Positions 1 through 5,331 of a DNA stretch of 5,331 nt are shown in pieces. Under the pieces are notes generated by a model that did not search any database, was not told the DNA's origin, and saw nothing but the letters and a program-made list of their open reading frames with translations. Made by a program: the position numbers and the translations under genes. The stretch covers positions 1 through 5,331 of the forward strand of contig CALGLS010000334.1 in assembly GCA_937959375.1 (NCBI GenBank). The letters run 5' to 3'. The stretch is from an uncultured Saprospiraceae bacterium (GTDB lineage: Bacteria > Bacteroidota > Bacteroidia > Chitinophagales > Saprospiraceae). The first letter of the stretch is position 1, and every line of letters starts with the position of its first letter.

Positions 1-28
1 GTGTGTGTGTGTGTGTGTGTGTGTGTGT
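1..28. repeat. (GT)14 dinucleotide microsatellite
   Basis: Fourteen uninterrupted GT units run from the first base of the window, so the tract may be longer outside it. No reading frame crosses it inside the window and the nearest gene starts about 480 bases downstream. A role in phase variation cannot be argued from what is visible. Long GT tracts are uncommon in bacteria and are prone to slippage, so the exact length may be polymorphic or an assembly approximation. Confidence 0.95.
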
Positions 29-29
29 T

Positions 30-430
30 GACAGGATTAACAACCTGCCGGTCAGCTACCGTATACACATAAGTTGTAACAGGTTTTGTTGAATTATTTT
101 ATAAAATTTTTCTACTAAAAAAATGCTACATCAGGAAAATCAAGCAATAGAAGGTGTCGCACCTAAAGGCGCTTGAATAAATCTGCGTTTAATATTGTTA
201 CAAACATTTCGCACCTAAAGGCGCTTTATCTCGATTTAATGTACTGAATTTAAGTAATTACAAAAAAGAGTGGAGTGAATAGAAAAATACCGAGGACGAA
301 AAGCGCCTTTAGGTGCGACACATTTATAAAATCGGGGATAAAAGGAAGTTAAGCGCCTTAGGTGCGACACCCGCATTTGCTGTTTCACGATTTAAGTATA
401 GACGGTAGCTGACGGTCAGGCAGGCTGTCC
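30..430. repeat. Large imperfect inverted repeat enclosing the 1-508 repeat array
   Basis: The two ends of this stretch are related as an interrupted inverted repeat. GTCAGCTACCGT at 51-62 is the exact reverse complement of 402-413. CCTGCC at 44-49 matches GGCAGG at 419-424. GACAG at 30-34 matches CTGTC at 425-429. The blocks are in the same order in both arms but are separated by different small insertions. The GC-rich arms stand out from the AT-rich surroundings. The interior contains four copies of a shorter repeat in mirror arrangement and no reading frame. It may be a decayed non-autonomous mobile element or a compound extragenic palindrome. No target duplication is obvious, so the class is left open. 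Confidence 0.6.
154..370. repeat. Four-copy array of a GC-rich quasi-palindrome, two direct and two inverted
   Basis: The shared core is CGCACCTAAAGGCGCTT. Plus-orientation copies lie at 154-174 and 207-226. Minus-orientation copies lie at 301-321 and 351-370, the last lacking one T in its TTT. Copy 154-174 is a perfect 21-bp reverse complement of 301-321, and 210-226 is a perfect 17-bp reverse complement of 301-317. Each core is itself an imperfect palindrome of the form GC-R-CCT-WW-AGG-Y-GC, so every copy could form a small hairpin. The order (forward, forward, reverse, reverse) also allows nested long-range pairing. The intervening sequences (about 32, 74 and 29 bases) are AT-rich and not repeated, although fragments such as CGATTTAA recur at 231-240 and 388-396. 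A REP-like dispersed element is the best description; the function is unknown. Confidence 0.85.
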
Positions 431-508
431 AAAAAAAACTATCCAAAATCCCAGTCAAAAAAACACCAATAGACTGAACAATTAAAAATAAAATTTAAAA
501 CTTCAACA

Positions 509-994
509 ATGAAATCAACAACTCTTTTCCTCGTACTCATCGCTGCAATTTGTTTTTCATGTGAACAAACATCAGAAAAGACAACAGCAGCTAAAACTAC
601 AAAAGACAATACTCAAAACATTAGTCAAAAAAACAACCCACAAGACGAAGCACTAATAAGAACCACCATAGGAAATTATTTTGAAGGTTGGATGACAGGA
701 GACACCAGCAAAATTGGATCTGCCATGCACGCCACCTGTCAACTAAAAAACATCAAGGAAGACAAGGTTATCATTTTTGACAGAGCCACCTACTTAGGTT
801 TTTTCAGCCCTCGACCAAGAAGAGAAAACTCAGGAGGAAAAATTATTGCTATTGACATCACCGGAACCATTGCCTCCGCCAAATGCGAAATCGATACACC
901 AAAAAGATTGTTTACCGATTATTTCAACATGATGAAGTTAGGTGATCGATGGTATATTGTGGATAAGATTGCTACAAATGTTGCAAAAGAATGA
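509..994 (+). CDS. Lipoprotein with NTF2/putative lumazine-binding-like domain
   Basis: This 161-residue protein starts with a hydrophobic signal (residues 1-17) and a loose lipobox ending CFS-C18, so it is probably a lipoprotein processed by signal peptidase II and anchored in the envelope. A polar Thr/Lys/Asn-rich linker covers about residues 19-45. Residues 46-160 resemble the small alpha+beta barrel of the nuclear transport factor 2 superfamily, specifically the putative lumazine-binding group. Supporting features are DEALIRTTIGNYFEGWMTGD at the N-terminal helix, an A-x-C-E-I strand (123-128) and a final L-G-D-R-W-Y-I-V-D strand (144-152). The ligand or reaction cannot be predicted, as members of this fold are often binding proteins of unknown role. 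The start is supported by the signal peptide directly after the ATG and by the A/T-rich leader typical of Bacteroidota. It appears monocistronic: repeats lie upstream and a MITE-like element downstream. No clear -7 promoter element was found. Confidence 0.85.
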   Translation: MKSTTLFLVLIAAICFSCEQTSEKTTAAKTTKDNTQNISQKNNPQDEALIRTTIGNYFEGWMTGDTSKIGSAMHATCQLKNIKEDKVIIFDRATYLGFFSPRPRRENSGGKIIAIDITGTIASAKCEIDTPKRLFTDYFNMMKLGDRWYIVDKIATNVAKE

Positions 995-1062
995 GAACAC
1001 CCTTCTATTTAATTCCCTCCTAGTCTCACTAGTAGACCGTGGAGACCCTCTACCTATACATA

Positions 1063-1275
1063 GAAGTTGTTTAAAAAGTATGTTCAGAATCGAACCTGTC
1101 TACTCGGCGTAGCCAGGTAGAGATAATGGCTTGATGGTCAAGACAAAGCCTGTCCGGCTGGCCAGACGGGCTCATTTATTTTTTCGTAGCCCTAGCTACG
1201 GGAAATATCAATAGCTGAAGTATTTGGCGATCAATGGCTTATCTGCAAGATTGAAGATACTTTTTAAACAACTTC
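1063..1275. mobile_element. MITE-like element with perfect 19-bp terminal inverted repeats
   Basis: GAAGTTGTTTAAAAAGTAT at 1063-1081 is the exact reverse complement of 1257-1275, giving a 213-bp unit. ATA lies immediately outside both ends (1060-1062 and 1276-1278), which fits a 3-bp target duplication, although so short a match could be chance. The interior carries no plausible coding frame, so any transposase must be supplied in trans. It contains several GC-rich palindromes, including an imperfect one at 1150-1171 (CCTGTC...GACGGG) and a 6-bp stem with 4-base loop at 1185-1200. The combination of small size, precise terminal repeats and no gene is typical of a miniature inverted-repeat transposable element or a solo deletion derivative of an insertion sequence. 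The rest of the 995-1417 gap holds no gene; 995-1062 shows nothing recognisable beyond short palindromes such as GTCT(N7)AGAC at 1024-1038. Confidence 0.75.
1185..1200. other. Small perfect hairpin inside the MITE-like element
   Basis: CGTAGC at 1185-1190 and GCTACG at 1195-1200 form a 6-bp stem around the loop CCTA, directly preceded by a run of T residues. In minus-strand orientation the stem would be followed by A residues from the complement on one side and U-rich transcript from neither side clearly, so it is not called a terminator. It is most likely a structural part of the repeat element. Confidence 0.5.
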
Positions 1276-1305
1276 ATAATACGAAAACACTCATTTCTAT
1301 TTTGA

Positions 1306-1340
1306 AATACAAAAGTCTATCTATATAATACAAAAGTCTA
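1306..1340 (+). promoter_or_regulatory. 14-bp direct repeat with 21-bp period, candidate activator site
   Basis: AATACAAAAGTCTA occurs at 1306-1319 and again at 1327-1340, a spacing of 21 bp or two DNA turns on the same helix face. It sits just downstream of the MITE-like element and about 40 bp upstream of the predicted -7 element of the metalloprotease gene. The repeated AAAGTCTAT (1312-1320) and AAAGTCTAC (1333-1341) are 9-mers separated by 12 bp. This is the geometry known for LytTR-family response regulators, and they fit the loose LytTR consensus [TA][AC][CA]GTTN[AG][TG] with one and two mismatches. The repeat is seen directly; assignment to LytTR is inference. Confidence 0.45.
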
Positions 1341-1380
1341 CGCTATAAAAAAGGAGAGTGATTTATGGTTACATTTAATG

Positions 1381-1388
1381 TATATTTG
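1381..1388 (+). promoter_or_regulatory. Bacteroidota -7 promoter element for the metalloprotease gene
   Basis: TATATTTG matches the TAnnTTTG -7 consensus of the Bacteroidota primary sigma factor exactly. It would place transcription start near 1394-1397 and give a leader of roughly 20-25 bases before the ATG at 1418. No convincing TTTG-type -33 element lies at the usual spacing, which would fit a promoter dependent on an activator bound at the upstream direct repeat. Confidence 0.55.
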
Positions 1389-1417
1389 CCCAGCTTATAT
1401 TACAATTAAAATAAATC

Positions 1418-2683
1418 ATGAAAAAACCTATACTTTACTTAACATTAATATTAACAGCAACTTCCTTTTTAATACCTTCCTCCCTCCTCGGACAAAAATG
1501 TCAAACATCTGAAAAGAGAGCAGAACGTATTAGTCAAAACCCTGACATTGTTACAGAAATAAATCAAATAAATCAATTCACAGAACAGTGGATTGCTACC
1601 CAAGAAGCATCGGCACAAGCTAGAACTGTAGTTACTGTCCCAGTTGTTGTACACGTTGTTTGGTTAGAAAACTCTGAGAACATATCCGAAGCTCAAATAA
1701 TGTCGCAAATAGATGTACTGAATGAGGACTTCAGACAATTAAATTCTAATTTCTCATCGACCCCAGCGGCCTTTCAAGCTATTGCTGCAGATGTTGAAAT
1801 TGAATTTTGCTTAGCAGATACAGATCCTGACGGTAATCCGACCAATGGAATAACTCGTACACAAACAACAATTGACGAAATAGGAGAAACGGAATCTTTC
1901 TATAGTACTTCTGCGGGCGGTCATGACCCTTGGGATAATACCCAGTATATCAACATTTGGGTTTGCAACCAAGAACCAGGAAGTTTAGGTTTTGCGACAC
2001 CTCCAGGAACAGCAGAACCTCCAGAGTCTGACGGCGTTGTGATTCCGAGTGTTTATTTTGGAACGATTGGTACCGCTGCTAATTCAACACCTAACCATTT
2101 AGGGAGAACAGCTACACACGAAATGGGACATTACTTCAATTTAGAACATCTTTGGGGACCTGAGTATGGAGGTTGCGATGAAGATGATTTTGTTTCAGAC
2201 ACACCCAACCAAGATACAGAATCGGGAGGTTGCCCAAGCTTTCCTTTTACAGATTATTGTACCACTAGTGGTAACGGAATCAATTTCCAAAATTTCTTAG
2301 ACTATGCTGATGACGACTGCATGACCATGTTTACAGAAGGTCAAAAAATGAGAATGCTCGCAGCAATCAATGGCCCAAGAGCCTCACTTTTAAATTCTAC
2401 CGCTTGTAGTGGAATGGTGTCTACTAAGAACTTGAATGATTTTGCTAGCTCCATCAATATATTTCCAAATCCAACAAATCAATTTATTACTATTTCTATA
2501 GAAGATAAATATGCTTCGAAGAATGTGACTTGGGAACTTTTTGATATGGTTGGAACAAAGCATTTAGTTTTTTCCATGAAAGAAAATAAAAAAATAAACT
2601 TAGAGAATTTGCCAGAAGGCGTATACTTTCTTTCGTGTTTAGAGTTCCCAGAAACAGTTAAAAAAATAATCATTTCGAAATAA
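1418..2683 (+). CDS. Secreted pappalysin-type (M43) zinc metalloprotease with T9SS tail
   Basis: This 421-residue protein has a signal peptide (about 1-25, probable cleavage before Gln26), a short propeptide-like stretch to about 70, and a catalytic domain of the M43 family (about 71-330). The zinc site is HEMGHYFNLEH at 234-244, giving His234, His238 and His244 as ligands and Glu235 as the general base. It is preceded by HLGRTAT, usual for pappalysins. The Met-turn region NFLDYADDDCMTMF (292-305) has Leu294 where the family normally has Met. Paired-looking cysteines lie at 253, 272, 281 and 301. Residues about 347-421 form a type A T9SS sorting domain (IFPNP near 348-352, then an ELFDMVG strand and GVYFL), so the enzyme should be exported to the outer membrane surface or medium. 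Likely substrates are extracellular proteins or peptides, unknown. The ATG has no Shine-Dalgarno sequence. The next gene begins six bases after the stop. Confidence 0.92.
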   Translation: MKKPILYLTLILTATSFLIPSSLLGQKCQTSEKRAERISQNPDIVTEINQINQFTEQWIATQEASAQARTVVTVPVVVHVVWLENSENISEAQIMSQIDVLNEDFRQLNSNFSSTPAAFQAIAADVEIEFCLADTDPDGNPTNGITRTQTTIDEIGETESFYSTSAGGHDPWDNTQYINIWVCNQEPGSLGFATPPGTAEPPESDGVVIPSVYFGTIGTAANSTPNHLGRTATHEMGHYFNLEHLWGPEYGGCDEDDFVSDTPNQDTESGGCPSFPFTDYCTTSGNGINFQNFLDYADDDCMTMFTEGQKMRMLAAINGPRASLLNSTACSGMVSTKNLNDFASSINIFPNPTNQFITISIEDKYASKNVTWELFDMVGTKHLVFSMKENKKINLENLPEGVYFLSCLEFPETVKKIIISK

Positions 2684-2689
2684 ATAATC

Positions 2690-3151
2690 ATGAAGTATAC
2701 AATTATATCTATTTTAGTTTTAGGTGTCTTACTTTTTTTAGTTGCTTGCAAATCCAAAAAAGTAACGACTCCCTCAGCTACCGAATTAGGAGATCCAACT
2801 ATGACTCTTGCCAAATCAACTTGCTTTGGAAAGTGTAAAGTTTTCAATCTAAAAATTTATGCCAATAAAGCAGTCTCTTATGAAGGAATACAAAATGTAG
2901 AAAACATCGGCATGTTTCGCTCCACTATGACTGACGCAGATTATCAATCATTAATAGCACTTTTCGAAGCTGCTGATTTTAAAAACTTAGACGCAACTTA
3001 TTTGACAGGTGTAAGAGATAAACAAAAGACAACGCTTAGTTTTTCGCAAAAAGAAGTACGCTATCAAAGTCGTGCAGCTTCTCCTGAATTGAAAGCAATT
3101 ACAAAGTCAATGGATGCGATCATCGAAAAGCTAAAATGGGAGAAAGAATAA
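2690..3151 (+). CDS. DUF6438-type lipoprotein
   Basis: This 153-residue protein begins with a hydrophobic segment and a good lipobox, L-V-A-C20, followed by KSKK, so it should be a lipidated envelope protein. Residues about 36-148 look like the DUF6438 family: TMTLAKSTCFGKCKVFNLKI (37-56) carries the characteristic C-x-G-x-C-x-x-F/Y pattern with Cys45 and Cys49, followed by a G-x-x-x-Y-E-G-like strand (about 58-66). A helical stretch (about 82-100) precedes the conserved-looking D-K-Q-K-T-T-L-S-F turn and strand. The biochemical role of DUF6438 proteins is unknown; the two close cysteines could be a disulfide or a metal site. The start lies six bases after the metalloprotease stop, so the two are very likely co-transcribed, though a functional link is unproven. 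No independent promoter is visible. Family assignment is by motif recall only. Confidence 0.82.
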   Translation: MKYTIISILVLGVLLFLVACKSKKVTTPSATELGDPTMTLAKSTCFGKCKVFNLKIYANKAVSYEGIQNVENIGMFRSTMTDADYQSLIALFEAADFKNLDATYLTGVRDKQKTTLSFSQKEVRYQSRAASPELKAITKSMDAIIEKLKWEKE

Positions 3152-3263
3152 TCACCAAATAGGTCGATAGAAAAACATTTTTTAATTTAAATTTTTCAAA
3201 AAGGATTCAAACGAACTTCAACCTAAAAACAACCGAATACGCACACTTTTAATACAAAAAATC

Positions 3264-3484
3264 ATGAAAAAATTAAGTTACCTTTTAATTTTAGGACTTT
3301 TATTAACGGAATAGAAGACACCAATGAACCCATCTATACCTTTGATCAAATAGGTAATCTTGTCACAACTCTTGATGCGAATAAACAAGAATTTGATATA
3401 ACTAGCATTCCAAGTGGTGTTTATTACTTCAGATACACAACTACAAAAATCCATCATATGGAAAGAGTAGTTATCAGTCGATAA
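3264..3484 (+). pseudogene. Remnant of a T9SS-exported protein, interior deleted
   Basis: An ATG at 3264, in the same AAATCATG context as the upstream genes, opens MKKLSYLLILGLLLTE and hits TAG at 3312-3314. This is the start of a typical signal peptide. In a different frame, from about 3305 to the TAA at 3482-3484, the sequence reads NGIEDTNEPIYTFDQIGN, then DITSIPSGVYYF and finally ERVVISR. That is the second half of a type A T9SS sorting tail, lacking the usual F-P-N-P motif. The simplest explanation is that a deletion removed the mature protein and joined the signal peptide to the tail out of frame near 3300-3312. The original function is lost. It follows the DUF6438 gene by 112 bases without a clear promoter. 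A sequencing error cannot explain it, because the whole middle of the protein is missing. Confidence 0.8.
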
Positions 3485-3541
3485 TTATTCTATTCGAATA
3501 CAATTTTCCATTTCTAAAAAATTTAATTTCAGGAAATAAGA

Positions 3542-3576
3542 AAGCCCGAACTTTTACTTGTAAAAAGTTCGGGCTT
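3542..3576. terminator. Bidirectional intrinsic terminator between convergent genes
   Basis: A perfect 14-bp stem (AAGCCCGAACTTTT at 3542-3555 with 3563-3576) encloses a 7-base loop, with six consecutive G-C or C-G pairs in or near its base. It lies between the end of the plus-strand genes and the end of the minus-strand repeat protein. The U-rich run is moderate on both sides: CTATCTTTATCT after the stem on the plus strand and TTCTTATTT on the minus strand. It can therefore serve both transcripts. Confidence 0.88.
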
Positions 3577-3642
3577 CTATCTTTATCTCACAAACGAAGT
3601 TTACAATTATACGAAGTAGATTTTAAGCAATCCAACACTGCA

Positions 3643-5331
3643 CTAATTCTTCACCACCACCAACTTCTTCGTATTTACCTTTCGCATATTGCTATCTAAA
3701 TTTATAAAGTAAACACCTCCCGTCAGATTTAAACTACTGAGCCCAACAATCGTTTTACCAGACATACCTGAAATCTCTCGCCTCATAAATATTCGACCCC
3801 AAGCATCCAACACCGTTAGCTCATAAACCTCGTGCTCGACAGCATTGAAACTTACAAAAAACTCATCCCATGTTGGATTCGGATATAAGGTCATATCCTG
3901 TGGTGCATTTGGTCCCAGATCGTTTTCAGACTCTTCTCCTCTATCTTCAAAGCATGATTCTACCTCCGATAATTTAACGCTCATCTCTGGTCCAAAACCA
4001 TCGTATCCATCTTTTAAGGCTACGTTGATTTTTCGAACAGGCCCAACAATAGACACCTCAATAGAATCTTGTACAGACCCACTAAAGGTTCCATAACTAT
4101 AGGTAATTCCCATATGATTCATATAAGTGATTTCTACTTCATCTATATGATTTTGAGATGGATTATTCCCAACCAAACTATCCAAACCACTGACAATAAA
4201 AGTAGCATCTCTGCGGTTTTCTAAACTTAATGAGAACAAGGTACTTCCTAATCCAGTATGTACTAAATCTGATTCTGCAAAAGCATCAAACTGCACAAAA
4301 CAAGAATCACAAAGGTCAGGTGTACCATCTCCATCCGCATCAAGATTATCATCGCCTCCATCACATAAATCTTCAACATTGCAAATACCATCCGCATCAT
4401 CGTCCTCAAATATTCCTATACAATTACAATCCGAATCATAAGTATCATTGACCGTACAAACATCGCCGTCATCACAACTTGTTCCGATTATGTTGTTATC
4501 ACAGCTGTCGCAAAAATCGGGAATACCATCTGTATCGCTATCTAAATTATCGTCGCCACCTGCGCAGATATCGTCTGTATCACAAACCCCATCGTCATCA
4601 ACATCCGCAAAAATTCCAGCGCAATTACAATCCGCATCGTACACATCATCAATCGTACAAGCATCACCATCATCACAAGTTGTACCTGCTAAGTTGTCAT
4701 CACAATCGTCACAGAAATCTGGAATACCATCTATATCACTATCCAAATTATCATCTCCTCCAGCACAGATATCATCTGCATTACAAACACCATCGCTATC
4801 ATCATCTGCAAAGGTTCCAGCGCAATTACAATCCGCATCGTACACATCGTCGATCGTACAAACATCGCCATCATCACAAGTTGTACCTGCTAAATTATTA
4901 TCACAATCATCACAAAAATCTGGAATACCATCTGTATCAGCATCTAGGTTGTCGTCACCTCCGGCACAAATATCATCTGCATTACAAACGCCATCTCCAT
5001 CATCATCCGCAAAAGTTCCTGCGCAATTACAATAGGTATCGTAAACGTCATTAATCGTACATGGATCACCATCATCGCAAGGTGGCGGTGGTGACTGAGC
5101 ACCATCACAATCATCACAAAAATCTGGAACACCGTCCGTATCACTATCGATATTGTCGTCTCCTCCGGTACAGATATCATTGGCATCACAGACCCCATCG
5201 TTATCTTCATCTGCAAAAAATCCGACGCAATTACAATCCGCATCATACACATCATTGATCGTACAAACATCACCATCATCACAGCTCGTTCCTGTTAAGT
5301 TATTATCACAGCTGTCGCAAAAATCTGGAAT
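3643..5331 (-). CDS. Asp/Cys-rich TSP3-like repeat surface protein with T9SS tail (5' end missing)
   Basis: The frame is open to the window edge at 5331, so the start lies outside; 562 codons plus the stop are present. The visible protein begins with five tandem units of 67-68 residues rich in Asp and Cys. Their recurring elements are CDDGD-x-C-T-I, YD-x-x-CNC, ADDD-x-DGVCN, DDICAGGDDN and D-x-D-x-DG-x-PDFCD. The D-x-D-x-DG loops resemble the calcium-binding thrombospondin type 3 repeat, so a calcium-stabilised, disulfide-rich rod is likely. A unique region follows (codons in about 4323-3900), predicted from its alternating hydrophobic pattern to be a beta-rich domain of unknown function. It ends with a T9SS type A sorting tail: LYPNP at about 3874-3888, then GGVYFINL and KKLVVVKN. 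It is presumably exported across the outer membrane and attached to the surface or released; adhesion is a guess. The GTG at 5250 is an ordinary Val codon within a repeat and not the start. Confidence 0.9.
   Translation of the reverse strand: MPDFCDSCDNNLTGTSCDDGDVCTINDVYDADCNCVGFFADEDNDGVCDANDICTGGDDNIDSDTDGVPDFCDDCDGAQSPPPPCDDGDPCTINDVYDTYCNCAGTFADDDGDGVCNADDICAGGDDNLDADTDGIPDFCDDCDNNLAGTTCDDGDVCTIDDVYDADCNCAGTFADDDSDGVCNADDICAGGDDNLDSDIDGIPDFCDDCDDNLAGTTCDDGDACTIDDVYDADCNCAGIFADVDDDGVCDTDDICAGGDDNLDSDTDGIPDFCDSCDNNIIGTSCDDGDVCTVNDTYDSDCNCIGIFEDDDADGICNVEDLCDGGDDNLDADGDGTPDLCDSCFVQFDAFAESDLVHTGLGSTLFSLSLENRRDATFIVSGLDSLVGNNPSQNHIDEVEITYMNHMGITYSYGTFSGSVQDSIEVSIVGPVRKINVALKDGYDGFGPEMSVKLSEVESCFEDRGEESENDLGPNAPQDMTLYPNPTWDEFFVSFNAVEHEVYELTVLDAWGRIFMRREISGMSGKTIVGLSSLNLTGGVYFINLDSNMRKVNTKKLVVVKN
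4324..5331 (-). repeat. Tandem 201-bp coding repeats (five units)
   Basis: In coding order the units are 5331-5131 (complete from its Ile-Pro-Asp-Phe start, though the array probably continues upstream), 5130-4927, 4926-4726, 4725-4525 and 4524-4324. Four are exactly 201 bp (67 codons). The second is 204 bp, with GAQSPPPPC in place of NNLAGTTC and similar. A complete unit has eight Cys and about one third Asp (22 of 67 in the third unit). By hand alignment the third and fourth units differ at about 28 of 201 bases and share an identical 34-base tract (4614-4647 and 4815-4848). The outermost units, 4324-4524 in particular, are more diverged, as expected when tandem arrays expand or homogenise from the middle. 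Confidence 0.92.

Noticed and set aside
154..370. CRISPR-like array
   Set aside because: Copies are in both orientations, spacers differ widely in length (about 32, 74 and 29 bases) and no cas gene is present. Dispersed palindromic repeats fit better.
421..508. Promoter for the first lipoprotein gene
   Set aside because: No TAnnTTTG element with suitable spacing was found. The A-rich leader alone is not evidence of a promoter.
1081..1160. tRNA gene or remnant on the minus strand (GGTTCGATTCT resembles a T-loop)
   Set aside because: The bases flanking the loop do not form a T stem and no acceptor, D or anticodon arms could be paired. It lies inside the MITE-like element.
2479..2847. Minus-strand open frame across the protease end and the DUF6438 start
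   Set aside because: It overlaps two well-supported genes, shows no recognisable domain and has no start context. It is an antisense shadow.
3264..3484. Programmed frameshift or stop-codon readthrough joining the two reading frames
   Set aside because: No slippery site or downstream structure was seen, and joining the frames would yield only a signal peptide plus half a sorting tail with no mature domain.
5248..5250. GTG as the start codon of the minus-strand repeat protein
   Set aside because: The frame stays open to the window edge and the upstream residues (IPDFCDSCDNNLTG and on) continue the repeat pattern, so this is an internal Val.
4230..5258. Plus-strand open frames through the repeat region, rich in Ser/Gln/Pro or His/Tyr
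   Set aside because: They are the antisense of the Asp/Cys repeat gene. Their odd composition is simply the complement of GAT/GAC and TGT/TGC codons, and they carry no signal peptide or domain.

Overview
The window looks like chromosomal DNA from an AT-rich marine- or Saprospiria-type member of the Bacteroidota. The support is indirect but consistent. Two intact genes and one broken gene end in the type IX secretion (T9SS) C-terminal sorting tail. Start codons sit behind A/T-rich leaders without a Shine-Dalgarno sequence. One clear Bacteroidota -7 element (TAnnTTTG) is present. The genus cannot be fixed from the sequence alone.

Layout. Positions 1-508 hold no gene. They contain a (GT)14 microsatellite and a nested set of inverted repeats: four copies of a short GC-rich quasi-palindrome inside a larger imperfect inverted repeat. 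Positions 509-994 (+) encode a small lipoprotein with an NTF2/lumazine-binding-like fold. Positions 995-1417 are non-coding and contain a 213-bp MITE-like element with perfect 19-bp terminal inverted repeats. After it come a 14-bp direct repeat with 21-bp period and a -7 promoter element. Positions 1418-2683 (+) encode a secreted pappalysin-type (M43) zinc metalloprotease with a T9SS tail. Six bases later, 2690-3151 (+) encodes a DUF6438-type lipoprotein, probably in the same transcript. Positions 3264-3484 (+) hold a gutted gene: a signal peptide joined out of frame to the last half of a T9SS sorting tail. A strong hairpin at 3542-3576 separates these from the convergent gene on the minus strand (3643 to beyond 5331). 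That gene is an incomplete, very Asp- and Cys-rich surface protein built of 67-residue thrombospondin-type-3-like repeats, followed by a unique domain and a T9SS tail.

How the genes fit together. Everything recognisable is an exported or envelope protein: two lipoproteins, a secreted protease, a calcium-binding-type repeat protein and a dead T9SS substrate. Only the protease-DUF6438 pair looks like an operon. The region reads as an accessory stretch of cell-surface genes punctuated by dispersed repeats. No clearly new multi-gene system is evident. The most unusual items are the nested repeat array, the MITE, the possible LytTR-type operator, the Met-turn substitution in the protease and the highly similar tandem repeats of the surface protein.
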